This document shows, piece after piece, positions 7,607 through 18,400 of a stretch of 64,000 nt of DNA. The notes under the pieces are model-generated. The model searched no databases. It had not been told where the DNA came from and saw nothing but the letters and a program-made list of their open reading frames with translations. Positions within the stretch are counted from its first letter, which is position 1. Every line of letters begins with the position of its first letter. Origin of the DNA: Companilactobacillus insicii. GTDB lineage: Bacteria; Bacillota; Bacilli; Lactobacillales; Lactobacillaceae. Both the position numbers and the translations under genes were made by a program. The stretch is from positions 1 through 64,000 of the forward strand of contig NZ_RHNU01000005.1 in assembly GCF_003946015.1 (NCBI RefSeq). Reading direction: 5' to 3'.

Positions 7607-10246
7607 TTAATAAGATTTAATAACATCTTTGGCTAATTGTAACGCATTTGTAAGACCAGCAGGATTTTTTCCACCAGCTTGAGCCATATCCGGACGACCG
7701 CCACCGCCACCTTGAATCTCTTTAGCAATCTTCTTAATGACGTCCCCAGCTTTAACTCCACGGCTTTGTGCGCCCTTATTTACGGCTACAACAAGACTAG
7801 CTTTTTTATCGGCACTACCACCTAATACTAAAATATCAGAACTTTGATCATTCTTCCATTTATCAGCTAATTGTCTTAATGCTGCCATATCTGCTGGAAT
7901 TACATTAGCAATAACTTTGAAATCATTGATTTCTTCAACATTATTAAAGATTTCAGCTGACTTCTGACTTGTAAGTTTTAACTTCAAGTTTTGGTTATCA
8001 CGGGTTAATGCTTTATTCTCATCAACTAATTGTGATGCACGTGATGGTACATCTTTTAGTTGATTAACTTTCATGTTTCTGGCTGTTTCTTGTAACAATT
8101 GTAGTTGGCTGCTTAGATATTCAAAGGCTTCCTCACCAGTAACAGCTTCAACTCTTCGAATACCTGATCCAATTGCAGATTCTGAAGTAATCTTGAACAA
8201 TCCTAATTCTGAAGTATTACGTGCATGTGTACCACCACAGAATTCAACTGAATAATCATCAATCTCAACGACACGTACGATATCACCGTACTTCTCGCTA
8301 AACATTGCGATTGCTCCCTTTCTCTTCTTAGCCTCTTCAATTGGTAATACTTCTGTCTTAACAGGAATGGCATCCCAAATTTTTTCATTTACAATCTTTT
8401 CAAGTTTACTAATTTGATCTGAAGTTAGTGCTTGATTACTATTAAAATCAAATCTTAAGTAACCTGGCTCCACTAATGAACCAGCTTGATGTGTTCTATC
8501 TCCAACTACTTCACGCAATGCTTGATCCAATAAATGGGTCGCAGTGTGATTGTGACGAACTTTTTCACGGAATTCCCCGTCAATCTTAAGATCATACTCA
8601 GCATTCTTGTTTAATGCACTTGAAACTGTAACAATATGAATATTTTGACCGTTTGGCGCATGTTGGACATCAGTAACTTCAGCAACTTGGTTACCATTCA
8701 TATCATAGATACCACCAATATCAGCTACTTGTCCACCCATTTCAGCGTAAAATGGCGTCTTGTCAAAAATTAATTGTGCCTGACCTTCACTAACAGATTC
8801 CACTTCTGAGTCATTTACAACAATATCCTTCAATGTAGCCTTGATTTCGTTGTTATCATAACCAACAAACTCACTTGGTGTCTTAATTTCCATTAAAGTT
8901 TCATCCTGCATACCCATTGATTGTAAAGTTCCACGAGCTGAACGTGCACGTTGCTTTTGCTCTTCCATATTTTCTTTGAAGCCATTTTCATCTACTTCAA
9001 GACCTTCGTCATGAGCGTACTCACGTGTCATCTCTAATGGGAAACCATAAGTATCATAAAGTTTAAAGGCATCAGCACCGTCAATTACCTTTTCATTACT
9101 CTTACGAAGAGAATCAATTATACCATTTAATAATGATAAACCATCGTTTAATGTTTCAGAAAAACGTTTCTCTTCTAATTCAATCGTCTTAGCAATAAAT
9201 TCTTTTTGTTGACTAACTTCAGGATAATAACTTTCCATGATTTGACCAACAATTGGAACTAGTTTGTATAGGAATGGTCCGTCAATACCAAGCTTCTTAC
9301 CGTTTAGAACCGCACGTCTGATTAAACGACGAATAACATATCCTCGACCTTCATTTGAAGGCAATGCTCCGTCACCCACGGCAAATGAAACGGTTCTAGC
9401 ATGGTCAGCAATAATCTTGAATGAAATGTCATCTTCCTTGCTAGTTCCATATTTACGACCATCACTCAATGTCTCAACATGATCAATGATAGGTTTAAAT
9501 AAATCTGTTTCAAAGTTAGTCTTAGTACCTTGAAGAATCGAAACTAATCGTTCTAGTCCCATACCCGTATCAATATTCTTATGTGGTTGTTCTACATACT
9601 TACCACTTGGTAAATGATTTAATTCTGAGAAAACAATGTTCCATACTTCAAGGTATCTTTCATTTTCTCCACCAGGATAATTTTCTGGATCGTCTTCAGC
9701 CAAATTATTGAAACTTTGACCACGATCATAGAATATTTCTGAATCAGGTCCACAAGGTCCTTCACCAATATCCCAGAAGTTATCCTCAATTTTTAAAATG
9801 TGATCTTGGGCAATTCCGACTTCTGCCCAAAGTTTTTGAGTTTCAATATCTTTAGGGTAAGTTGTTATATATAGTAAATCCTTATCCATATCCAACCATT
9901 CTGGACTTGTTAAGAATTCAAAGGCCCAAGGAATTACTTCCTTCTTGAAGTAATCACCAACTGAAAAGTTACCAAGCATTTCAAAGAATGTTTGATGACG
10001 TGCAGTTTTTCCGACATTTTCAATATCGTTCGTACGAATACACTTTTGAGCATTAGTGATACGTGGATTCTTGGGAATCACTGTACCATCAAAATACTTC
10101 TTCAATGTAGCAACACCAGAGTTGACCCATAGTAAAGTGGGATCATTAACTGGTACTAGTGATGCACTGGGTTCAATTGTATGACCCTTTGTTTGAAAGA
10201 AGTCCAAAAACATCTTTCTAATTTCAGCACTTGATAAATTTTTCAT
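7607..10246 (-). CDS. alaS: Alanyl-tRNA synthetase
   Basis: This class II synthetase charges tRNA-Ala and edits Ser/Gly mischarging. It has 879 residues from the chosen ATG. The catalytic domain is N-terminal (SAEIRKMFLDFF, HTIEPSASLVP). The editing domain at about 550-690 holds the zinc-site motifs HNHTATH and CGGTHA. The C-terminal C-Ala/DHHA1 region ends with GGGGGRPDMAQAGG. I chose the start at 10246 (MKNLSSAE) because AGGGGAG is six bases upstream. A longer open frame would run into the T-box terminator. Expression is controlled by the T-box leader at 10255-10480. Confidence 0.97.
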   Translation of the reverse strand: MKNLSSAEIRKMFLDFFQTKGHTIEPSASLVPVNDPTLLWVNSGVATLKKYFDGTVIPKNPRITNAQKCIRTNDIENVGKTARHQTFFEMLGNFSVGDYFKKEVIPWAFEFLTSPEWLDMDKDLLYITTYPKDIETQKLWAEVGIAQDHILKIEDNFWDIGEGPCGPDSEIFYDRGQSFNNLAEDDPENYPGGENERYLEVWNIVFSELNHLPSGKYVEQPHKNIDTGMGLERLVSILQGTKTNFETDLFKPIIDHVETLSDGRKYGTSKEDDISFKIIADHARTVSFAVGDGALPSNEGRGYVIRRLIRRAVLNGKKLGIDGPFLYKLVPIVGQIMESYYPEVSQQKEFIAKTIELEEKRFSETLNDGLSLLNGIIDSLRKSNEKVIDGADAFKLYDTYGFPLEMTREYAHDEGLEVDENGFKENMEEQKQRARSARGTLQSMGMQDETLMEIKTPSEFVGYDNNEIKATLKDIVVNDSEVESVSEGQAQLIFDKTPFYAEMGGQVADIGGIYDMNGNQVAEVTDVQHAPNGQNIHIVTVSSALNKNAEYDLKIDGEFREKVRHNHTATHLLDQALREVVGDRTHQAGSLVEPGYLRFDFNSNQALTSDQISKLEKIVNEKIWDAIPVKTEVLPIEEAKKRKGAIAMFSEKYGDIVRVVEIDDYSVEFCGGTHARNTSELGLFKITSESAIGSGIRRVEAVTGEEAFEYLSSQLQLLQETARNMKVNQLKDVPSRASQLVDENKALTRDNQNLKLKLTSQKSAEIFNNVEEINDFKVIANVIPADMAALRQLADKWKNDQSSDILVLGGSADKKASLVVAVNKGAQSRGVKAGDVIKKIAKEIQGGGGGRPDMAQAGGKNPAGLTNALQLAKDVIKSY

Positions 10247-10254
10247 TTTTTCTC

Positions 10255-10480
10255 CCCTTAAAAAAGAGAAAATCGTTGCATAACCAAGGACGCCACTGCG
10301 CGGTACCACCTTGTTTGCAACGATTTTCGTTAGCCTCTCAACAATTAATTATTTACATTTTAATTGGTAGCACCTAACAACCAATAACCTAGGCATTCAC
10401 ACCGGCAGCCTTCTCTGATAGGTTTGGTAGTTAGATATATCCAAAGAAAATATTAACTACCGATTGAAAAAAAGTCAACT
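10255..10480 (-). promoter_or_regulatory. T-box riboswitch, alanine-specific, upstream of alaS
   Basis: The minus strand carries the T-box core AAGGTGGTACCGCG at 10299-10312, whose UGGU bulge pairs with the acceptor end of uncharged tRNA. An AGAGA S-turn motif near 10412-10416 fits stem I. The specifier is read as GCU (Ala) at 10369-10371, followed by a purine. The competing terminator is a 13-bp stem (GAAAATCGTTGCA / TGCAACGATTTTC, arms at 10316-10328 and 10268-10280) ending in TCTTTTTT. Uncharged tRNA-Ala should stabilise the antiterminator and switch alaS on. Confidence 0.93.
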
Positions 10481-10481
10481 A

Positions 10482-11822
10482 CTAACTTCCACGACGCTTG
10501 TCTCTTTGCGCCTTCATAGCCTGACGATTCTTAATTCGGTTCTTTTGACGTTTATCAGTTGATATAGCTTGTCTAATCTTCTTTTTGTATCCAGGTTTCC
10601 TCTTTGTTTTTTGTTTTTTAACGAATCCAACTAATTTTGGATCAAGTTTTTCTTGTGTAGCATGACGTTGAGTTCTACGATCTCTGTCATATGCTTCAAC
10701 AATTTCACCATTCTTCAAATCTTTTGGTAAAAACTTGATACCCATGTGTTCCAATTCAGCAATCTTATTCTCTTCACCAGGATTATACAAAGTAATGGCA
10801 ATTCCTGACATCTTGTTACGGCCAGTCCTACCTACACGATGAATAAAGAAATCTAAATCATCAGGTATCTCGGCGTTGATAACATGAGATACACCATTAA
10901 TATCAATTCCACGTGCTGCCAAATCAGTAGCAACGACAAATTGAAATTCCATATTTTCAACTTGCTTCATTACACGTTTTCTTTCACGTGGAGTTAAGCC
11001 ACCATGAATTCTAGCAACTTTTAATCCCTTAGATTTTAAATAGTTATATATTTCATCAACTGACTTTTTAGTATTAGCAAATATAAGTGCTAGATAAGGT
11101 GAACCCAAGGTCATTAATTGATAAATCATTTCTTTTTTATCACGACCATGCGCAAACATTAACCAGTTCTCAACGTTCTTTGCAATAACATTAGAATTCT
11201 TAATTTCAACTCGTTGAGGACCCTTCATATACTTCTTCAAGAAAGGTTCTAATCGTTGTGGAATAGTAGCTGAGAACACCATCATTTCGTGATTCTCAGG
11301 CATTTTGCTAGCAATATGGTCAATATCATCTAAGAATCCCATATCCAAAGTCATATCTGCTTCATCAACTACAAAACGTTGAACATCATCAACATGTAAG
11401 TCATTCTCACGAATCATATCCCATAATCTACCAGGAGTACCAATAGCAATCTGAGGTTGATGTGCTTCCAGCTTTCTCTTTTGACGATCTCGATCAGCAC
11501 CACCAACATAAATAAAAGCATTATACTCTTCAGGATAGTTCTTAAGGATAGCCTGTGTATCCTCATAAATTTGATAAGCTAACTCTCTACTAGGAGTAGC
11601 AATCAACGCCTGAACGGTTTGATCCTTAGTAATTGAATTCAAGATTGGTAATAAGAAAGCATGAGTCTTACCAGAACCAGTTTCTGATTGAACAATAATG
11701 TCTTTCTTCTTATTAATAAGTGAGATTACCGCTTCTTGAACCGGAGTAGGTTCATCAAAGTGAATCTCTTTAAGCGACTTATTAATCGCATCATTAAAAT
11801 TATATTGTGAAAATTTAGTCAT
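10482..11822 (-). CDS. cshB: DEAD-box ATP-dependent RNA helicase (CshB-like)
   Basis: This 446-residue RNA helicase has two RecA domains. Motifs in order: PTPVQEAVI (Q), SETGSGKT (I), PSRELAYQ (Ia), GTPGRLWDM, DEAD (VVDEADMTLD), SATIPQR (III), ARIHGGL, VATDLAARGID (V), HRVGRTGRN (VI), then a very basic tail (KKQKTKRKPGYKKK, residues about 395-446) for RNA binding. CshB-type helicases act in ribosome assembly and cold adaptation. The ATG directly follows the stop of the NrnA-like gene, so it is in the dinB-nrnA-helicase operon. Family assignment is sure; the CshB label rests on length and context. Confidence 0.9.
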   Translation of the reverse strand: MTKFSQYNFNDAINKSLKEIHFDEPTPVQEAVISLINKKKDIIVQSETGSGKTHAFLLPILNSITKDQTVQALIATPSRELAYQIYEDTQAILKNYPEEYNAFIYVGGADRDRQKRKLEAHQPQIAIGTPGRLWDMIRENDLHVDDVQRFVVDEADMTLDMGFLDDIDHIASKMPENHEMMVFSATIPQRLEPFLKKYMKGPQRVEIKNSNVIAKNVENWLMFAHGRDKKEMIYQLMTLGSPYLALIFANTKKSVDEIYNYLKSKGLKVARIHGGLTPRERKRVMKQVENMEFQFVVATDLAARGIDINGVSHVINAEIPDDLDFFIHRVGRTGRNKMSGIAITLYNPGEENKIAELEHMGIKFLPKDLKNGEIVEAYDRDRRTQRHATQEKLDPKLVGFVKKQKTKRKPGYKKKIRQAISTDKRQKNRIKNRQAMKAQRDKRRGS

Positions 11823-12779
11823 CTATTCACCCTTCGATTTGAAATCTTTAACGATTTCAATCAGTTCCTTAAACATTTGGTTTACTTCATCCAAATCCTT
11901 AGCATTTGCACCACTAGCTAATGGATGTCCGCCGCCATCGTGTTCCTTAGCTAATTCATTAATTACTGGACCTTGAGAACGCAAATGCATCCTAAAAGTA
12001 CCATCGTCCTTTTGAACAGCTTCTAACCAAGACATCACCTCGTGCAAACGTCCTGGTGTGGAAACAACTGAGTTAGCTTTTTCTTGGTTTATACCCAACT
12101 TCTTCATTAGATCCAAGTCGATCACAGCAACCGCAGCACCTGATTCATCGACCTTTAATCGGTTAAATAATTCACCTTGTAATTTGGCCTGTGCCAAAGT
12201 GATTTCATTCATACTTTGATTAATTCCAGAAAAATCAATACCTAGACCAATAAGCTCAGCAGCAATATTCATTGTATGCTCTGTTGTAGATGGATACATA
12301 AAGCGACCAGTATCACCTACTATACCAGCATATAAATAATACGCAACAGATTTAGTCAAAGTTAGTTCATCAGTCGAATCAATTAAGTCAGCAATAATTT
12401 CTGAACATGAACTTGCATCGTCATTAACAAATAATTGATCCCCATAGGCTTCGTCATTTGGATGATGATCTATCTTAATTAAAAAGTCACCATTATTAAA
12501 ACGGTCATCATCAACACGTGGTGTATTCGCCGTATCAACTGCAATAACTAGAGCTCCTTCATAGTCATCATCAGTAACTTCATCCATTGTGGACAACCAC
12601 TTAAGACCCTCTGCATTATGACCACCGATCAATATTTTTTTATCTGGATATGCTGTGCGCAAGGCCGTAGCAAGTCCTGTTTGTGATCCCAGCGCATCCG
12701 GATCTGGATTTTGATGGCGCAAGATAACAATCTTATCATACTTTTTAATTGTTTCGACAATATCTGAAAAACTATTCAT
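11823..12779 (-). CDS. nrnA: DHH/DHHA1 phosphoesterase, NrnA-like oligoribonuclease / pAp phosphatase
   Basis: This 318-residue protein has the DHH domain motifs RHQNPDPDALGSQ, AVDTAN and the name-giving IDHHPNDE (about residue 103), and a C-terminal DHHA1 domain with DGGGHPLASGA. This is the architecture of Bacillus NrnA, which degrades 2-5 nt RNA fragments and dephosphorylates 3'-phosphoadenosine 5'-phosphate. The ATG overlaps the dinB stop by four bases (ATGA), and the helicase follows without a gap. Activity on cyclic dinucleotide products is possible but cannot be read from the sequence. Confidence 0.88.
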   Translation of the reverse strand: MNSFSDIVETIKKYDKIVILRHQNPDPDALGSQTGLATALRTAYPDKKILIGGHNAEGLKWLSTMDEVTDDDYEGALVIAVDTANTPRVDDDRFNNGDFLIKIDHHPNDEAYGDQLFVNDDASSCSEIIADLIDSTDELTLTKSVAYYLYAGIVGDTGRFMYPSTTEHTMNIAAELIGLGIDFSGINQSMNEITLAQAKLQGELFNRLKVDESGAAVAVIDLDLMKKLGINQEKANSVVSTPGRLHEVMSWLEAVQKDDGTFRMHLRSQGPVINELAKEHDGGGHPLASGANAKDLDEVNQMFKELIEIVKDFKSKGE

Positions 12780-13906
12780 TGATTTCCCTCCGTATTAAAC
12801 AAGTTTAAAGAAACTTCCTCATAAGATAATGGATCTAAATTGGTAATTGTAATACCAAGCAACCTTATCTTTTGATCACTTATGTCTAATTTATCATAAA
12901 TCTCTTTAGCAATACGATATATTTCCCTTTTGTCCTGAACATAATCCTGAAATGTCATACGTTTAGTCACCGTCTCGAAATCTGAATTACGCAACTTTAG
13001 AACAACTGTTTTACCATGTTGACGTTTTTTCTTTAAATCTTTACTAACTAAGTCAGCCAAAAACTTTAGTTCTTTTTCAATTTGTTCATTCAAAACTAAA
13101 TTTTGATTATAAGTTCTCTCACGACCTATTGACTTACGGGCACGATGTCCTTCAACCGGGGCATCATCAATGCCATGAACTCTTCTGAACATCACATAAC
13201 CCATTTTACCAAATGTATTAATAAAGACGTCTTGATCTAGTTTTTGCAAATCTCCACCAGTATAAATATTCATATCATGAAGTTTCTTTTGCATAGCCTT
13301 ACCGATACCGTTGAATTTTTCAATCGGAATTGGCTTCAAAAAATCCTCAGCATACTGTCCTAAAATTATCGTGCGTCCAAATGGTTTACGATAGTCTGAA
13401 GCCATTTTTGCTAAAAACTTATTATAAGATATTCCCACTGAACAAGTTAGATGCGTTTCTCGAACAATTTTTTGCTGAATATAATTAGCCACTTTTAGAA
13501 CATTGGGTTCATTCAATTTATTTTTTGTTACATCAAGATATGCTTCATCCAATGCAACTGATTGGTAATTATCAGTTACCTCAGCAAAAATACTATGAAT
13601 ATAATCTGAGGTCTTTCGGTAAAGTTCAAAATTAGGTGGAACTATTAACAATTTTTCACGTGGTATCAATTCTATCGCTTGTTGAGCGGGCATTGCAGAA
13701 TGTGCCCCATATTTACGAGCGTTGTAATTTGCAGTAGTAACAACTCCATGATGATGATTCTTACGTGGATCTGGAGCCACAATCAAACATTTCTTTTTGT
13801 ACTGTGGATGTTCACGTTCTTCCACAGAAGCGAAAAAAGCATCCATGTCAACATGGATGACTTTTCGATTTTCTTCAATTCTAATTGGTATTTTTAAAAA
13901 TCCGAT
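12776..13906 (-). CDS. dinB: DNA polymerase IV (Y-family), apparent ATC start codon
   Basis: This error-prone translesion polymerase has motifs HVDMDAFFASVEERE, the YNARKYG region, SVALDEAYLDVT (second catalytic acidic pair), CSVGISYNKFLAKMAS, and a little-finger domain (about 240-350). The first ATG (13846) would begin after the metal-binding Asp of HVD and remove the first strand. Upstream, the frame stays open for 20 more codons encoding a family-like N-terminus (RKVIHVD), back to the zwf stop. That stretch has no ATG, GTG or TTG. An ATC at 13904-13906 sits nine bases after AGGTGG, so I place the start there (376 residues). ATA (13889-13891) and ATT are alternatives; a sequence error or mutation is also possible. 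Confidence 0.88.
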   Translation of the reverse strand: MGFLKIPIRIEENRKVIHVDMDAFFASVEEREHPQYKKKCLIVAPDPRKNHHHGVVTTANYNARKYGAHSAMPAQQAIELIPREKLLIVPPNFELYRKTSDYIHSIFAEVTDNYQSVALDEAYLDVTKNKLNEPNVLKVANYIQQKIVRETHLTCSVGISYNKFLAKMASDYRKPFGRTIILGQYAEDFLKPIPIEKFNGIGKAMQKKLHDMNIYTGGDLQKLDQDVFINTFGKMGYVMFRRVHGIDDAPVEGHRARKSIGRERTYNQNLVLNEQIEKELKFLADLVSKDLKKKRQHGKTVVLKLRNSDFETVTKRMTFQDYVQDKREIYRIAKEIYDKLDISDQKIRLLGITITNLDPLSYEEVSLNLFNTEGNQ

Positions 13907-13924
13907 AGCTAAACACCACCTAGC

Positions 13925-15367
13925 CTAGTCGTCCCAAACCCATGAGTTTCCATCGCGTTCAAGCAATGTATCAGCAGCTTCTGGTCCCATTGTGTCACTG
14001 AGATAATTAGGGAAATCAGGCTTTTCTGAATCCCATTGTTTTCTAATGACATCAATATACTTCCAAGTACTCTGTAATTCATCCCACAACGTGAAGTGTA
14101 CGTGATCACCCGCTAAAATATCAATAATTAAACTTTCGTAAGCTTCACGAGCATTATCAAAATAATTCTCATTTTCTGGAAACTTAATGAATTCTTGATT
14201 TGCTTCAAGATAGTCGATTCCATTGATTAAGATACTATGACCATCCTCTGGTTCAATTAAGAAACTAACGGTCGTATTAGGTTTAATACCTAAATTAGAA
14301 ACTTTATCATTGAAAACAACATCAATTCTGGAAGATTTAGCAGGCATACGTTTTCCAGAGCGAACATAGAACGGAACCCCATTCCAACGTGCGTCGTTAA
14401 ATCCAATCTTACCTGCAACATACGTCTCAATTTCAGAGTCTTCAGCAACATTATCCTCATCACGATAGGCTTTTTGTTCGCCCAACTTATCAGTATCATA
14501 TTGTCCACGAACAAAGTCTTTGTCAACTTCTTCGGGTTGTAATAATTTCAAACTGGCAAATAAATCAGTTTTAACCTTATGAACCGCATCAGCACTCAAT
14601 TCCTCAGGCTTATCCATAGCAATAGAACCAATAATTTGCATAATATGATTTTGAATCATATCACGCAATGCTCCTGAAGTCTCATAATATCCACCACGAT
14701 CTTCGACTCCAAGTGACTCACCTAAAGTCACTTGAATATTAGATACATATTCACTAGTCAAAGCTTCTTCAAACTTAGGGTTCTTCACGCGAATATTAGA
14801 AATTTCTTGAATCATTTTTTTGCCTAAATAATGATCGATTCGATAAACTTCATCTTCTGGGAATACTCGCGATAATGAATCATTTAACTCAGTAGCACTA
14901 GCAAGATCACGACCAAATGGCTTCTCAATAACTAAACGATTATAACCGCCCTCAGTCTTCAATCCCTCTGACTTAATATGTTCAGCTACTGTACCAAAGA
15001 ATCTAGGTGCAATTGCCATATAGTAAACACGATTATGACCTGCATCAAATTGATCATCTAATTTAGCAGCTAATTCCTTCAATGCAATGTAATGCTCTGA
15101 ATCATTAACATTGTGTGATTGATAGAAGAAATGCTTGGCAAATTCTTCCATTGCATTCTTATCATCATCAATATCCTCAAGCGAAGTTATTACTGTTTCG
15201 CGGAAATACTCGTCACTCCATGGACGACGAGCAGTTCCAATCACAGCAAAATGATCTTTTAACATTCCTGCTTTATATATGCGATATAGTGCAGGATAGA
15301 GTTTTCTGTGAGCTAAATCACCAGAACCCCCAAATATAATAAAAATTGCTGATTTTTCTGTAGCCAT
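13925..15367 (-). CDS. zwf: Glucose-6-phosphate 1-dehydrogenase
   Basis: This enzyme oxidises glucose-6-phosphate to 6-phosphogluconolactone with NADP, the entry to the oxidative pentose phosphate or phosphoketolase route. It has about 480 residues. Motifs are the Rossmann FGGSGDLAHRKLYPALY, EKPFGRD, the active site RIDHYLGKKM with catalytic His, and PFYVRSGKRM. The start at 15367 (MATEKS) has AGGGG eight bases upstream. Its TAG stop lies in the same reading frame as dinB, three codons before the dinB ribosome site, so the two are co-transcribed. Confidence 0.96.
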   Translation of the reverse strand: MATEKSAIFIIFGGSGDLAHRKLYPALYRIYKAGMLKDHFAVIGTARRPWSDEYFRETVITSLEDIDDDKNAMEEFAKHFFYQSHNVNDSEHYIALKELAAKLDDQFDAGHNRVYYMAIAPRFFGTVAEHIKSEGLKTEGGYNRLVIEKPFGRDLASATELNDSLSRVFPEDEVYRIDHYLGKKMIQEISNIRVKNPKFEEALTSEYVSNIQVTLGESLGVEDRGGYYETSGALRDMIQNHIMQIIGSIAMDKPEELSADAVHKVKTDLFASLKLLQPEEVDKDFVRGQYDTDKLGEQKAYRDEDNVAEDSEIETYVAGKIGFNDARWNGVPFYVRSGKRMPAKSSRIDVVFNDKVSNLGIKPNTTVSFLIEPEDGHSILINGIDYLEANQEFIKFPENENYFDNAREAYESLIIDILAGDHVHFTLWDELQSTWKYIDVIRKQWDSEKPDFPNYLSDTMGPEAADTLLERDGNSWVWDD

Positions 15368-15503
15368 TTTCCAAACCCCTTTAGATAGCGTCATTAGTTA
15401 TATTTTACAACATGTACAATTAAACATCTGTAATATTGTCTTTTTAGTTTTCGTTTTTTCATACGGAATTAATAGTAAACCTTAGAGCATACTTTAAGGC
15501 AAG

Positions 15504-15535
15504 AAAAAAGATTGAAATCTTTAAATTTCAATCTT
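15504..15535 (-). terminator. Terminator after yajC
   Basis: AAGATTGAAA / TTTCAATCTT, an inverted repeat with an 8-base loop, is followed on the minus strand by TTTTTTC. It lies seven bases past the yajC stop. Confidence 0.85.
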
Positions 15536-15541
15536 AAATAA

Positions 15542-16051
15542 CTATTTTTCTTCAGTTTTTTCGTCTGATTCAGCTTTTTCAGTTGTATCAGTAGTTTCAG
15601 CCTTTTTTGGTTCTTCACTAGTTTCAGCTTTAACTTCACTAGTAGTATCATCAGATTTTTGTTCTGTTTCGGCTCCTTCTTTAGGAGCTTCTTCAGATTT
15701 CTTTTCTTCTTTTGCTTCTGGCTTATTATTATCTTCTGAGACTTTAACTTTGTCGTTTTTTGATGTTGCTTTACGAATAAAGTTCAAATCAAATGTTAAA
15801 TAAATACCATCACAGTCAACAACAACTTCTTTGTTGTCACGATCGATTGATGCAATGCTTCCTTTAATACCACCAAGTGTAACAACTCTGTCTCCTTTGC
15901 CCATTTGATTAAGCATTTCTTGACGTTTTTGTTGTTGCTTCTTTTGTGGACGAATAGAAATAAAGTACATACCAACGAACATGATCACGATAAATACTAA
16001 GAAAATCGTTGATGATCCACCTGCTGCAGCGCCTAATGTTAAATAATTCAA
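15542..16051 (-). CDS. yajC: Preprotein translocase subunit YajC with long acidic tail
   Basis: YajC is a small membrane partner of SecDF in protein export. One transmembrane helix lies at about residues 12-32 (IFLVFIVIMFVGMYF). It is followed by SIRPQKKQQQKRQEML and the GDRVVTLGGIKGSI beta domain, both diagnostic. The last roughly 60 residues are a low-complexity tail of E, K, S, T and D repeats. That makes the protein about 169 residues, longer than the usual 90-140. A TTG at 16051 is preferred: GAGGTGG lies five bases upstream, and the in-frame GTG three codons earlier is inside that site. It is downstream of tgt, as in many bacteria. Confidence 0.92.
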   Translation of the reverse strand: MNYLTLGAAAGGSSTIFLVFIVIMFVGMYFISIRPQKKQQQKRQEMLNQMGKGDRVVTLGGIKGSIASIDRDNKEVVVDCDGIYLTFDLNFIRKATSKNDKVKVSEDNNKPEAKEEKKSEEAPKEGAETEQKSDDTTSEVKAETSEEPKKAETTDTTEKAESDEKTEEK

Positions 16052-16142
16052 ATTTTCCACCTCTTAATAGTTTTACATACTTATATGTTATCAAAGATTT
16101 ATAAGTCTAACCACATACATTACCCTTTTATTAAAAATAATA

Positions 16143-17297
<1,155 letters not shown>

Positions 17298-17344
17298 CTA
17301 AACCGGTTATACTTTTTTATATTCAAAAAATTTTTTACTAAATT

Positions 17345-18379
17345 CTACTTAATAAACATTGCATCGCCAAAACTAAAGAAACGATATTTCTCTTCAATAG
17401 CATGTTGATATGCATTCAAGATATTCTCTCTACCAGTAAACGCTGCAACTAACATTACTAGCGTTGACTTAGGTAAATGGAAGTTAGTAATAAATTCATC
17501 AACTACTTTCCACTCGTATCCAGGTTTAATAAAAATATCTGTCCAACCGCTATCAGCCTTGATCTCACCGTTAAATTTAGTTCCGATAGTTTCCAAAGTT
17601 CTAATCGAAGTTGTACCAGTGGCAACGATTTTGCCACCATTTTTACGTACATCATTCAATGTCTTAGCTGATTCCTCATCCAAGCGATAAAATTCTGAAT
17701 GCATTACATGCTTACTAATATCTGATTCTGTTACTGGTCTAAATGTTCCTAGTCCAACATGGAGAGTTAAATAAACTAGCTTAATACCTTTTTCTTGAAC
17801 CTTCTCAAGCAAGTCTTTTGTCCAGTGAAGACCGGCAGTCGGTGCAGCCGCGGAACCATTTTCTTTGGCATAAACAGTTTGATAACGATCAGGATCATCA
17901 AGTTTTTCCTTTATATATGGAGGCAATGGCATTTCACCTAGTTTTTCTAAGATTTCTAAGAAAATACCCTCATAATGAAATTCAATAATCTTCCCACCAT
18001 GTTCTAGTTCTTCCAAAACTGTAGCTTCCAATTGGCCATCACCAAATTGAACTTTAGTTCCAACCTTAGCACGACGAGCAGGTTTCATAAGAACTTCCCA
18101 CTTATCACCTTCAATGTTATTCAACAACAATACTTCTTCATGACCATCAGTATCTTCTTTTGTACCATATAGACGAGCTGGTAAAACACGGGAATTGTTC
18201 ATAACTAATGCATCCCCAGGATTAAGGTAATCCAAAATATCATAAAAATGCTTATCTTGATATTCACCAGTTTCATGATCCAAAACCAACAAACGTGAGT
18301 GATCACGATCTTTAATTGGTGTTTGAGCAATTAGTTCTTCTGGTAAATTGTAGTCGAAATCTTCAGTTGTTAATGTCAT
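17345..18379 (-). CDS. queA: S-adenosylmethionine:tRNA ribosyltransferase-isomerase
   Basis: QueA transfers and isomerises the ribosyl moiety of SAM onto preQ1-34 tRNA to form epoxyqueuosine. At 344 residues it is full length. It begins with [14 protein letters not shown] and contains [32 protein letters not shown] and [10 protein letters not shown], all conserved in the family. The ATG follows GAGAGAGTGAGTAAAGA. Part of that presumed ribosome site matches the end of the intergenic repeat that separates queA from ruvB. Confidence 0.97.
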   Translation of the reverse strand: MTLTTEDFDYNLPEELIAQTPIKDRDHSRLLVLDHETGEYQDKHFYDILDYLNPGDALVMNNSRVLPARLYGTKEDTDGHEEVLLLNNIEGDKWEVLMKPARRAKVGTKVQFGDGQLEATVLEELEHGGKIIEFHYEGIFLEILEKLGEMPLPPYIKEKLDDPDRYQTVYAKENGSAAAPTAGLHWTKDLLEKVQEKGIKLVYLTLHVGLGTFRPVTESDISKHVMHSEFYRLDEESAKTLNDVRKNGGKIVATGTTSIRTLETIGTKFNGEIKADSGWTDIFIKPGYEWKVVDEFITNFHLPKSTLVMLVAAFTGRENILNAYQHAIEEKYRFFSFGDAMFIK

Positions 18380-18400
18380 TCTTTACTCACTCTCTCTTTT

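Noticed and set aside
10246-10309. Longer alaS start at 10309
   Set aside because: The extra 21 codons overlap the T-box terminator and have no family similarity; a good ribosome site supports 10246.
13925-13927. Zwf-DinB fusion by read-through of the TAG stop
   Set aside because: The frames match, but a ribosome site follows the stop at once and no recoding element is visible; separate initiation is simpler.
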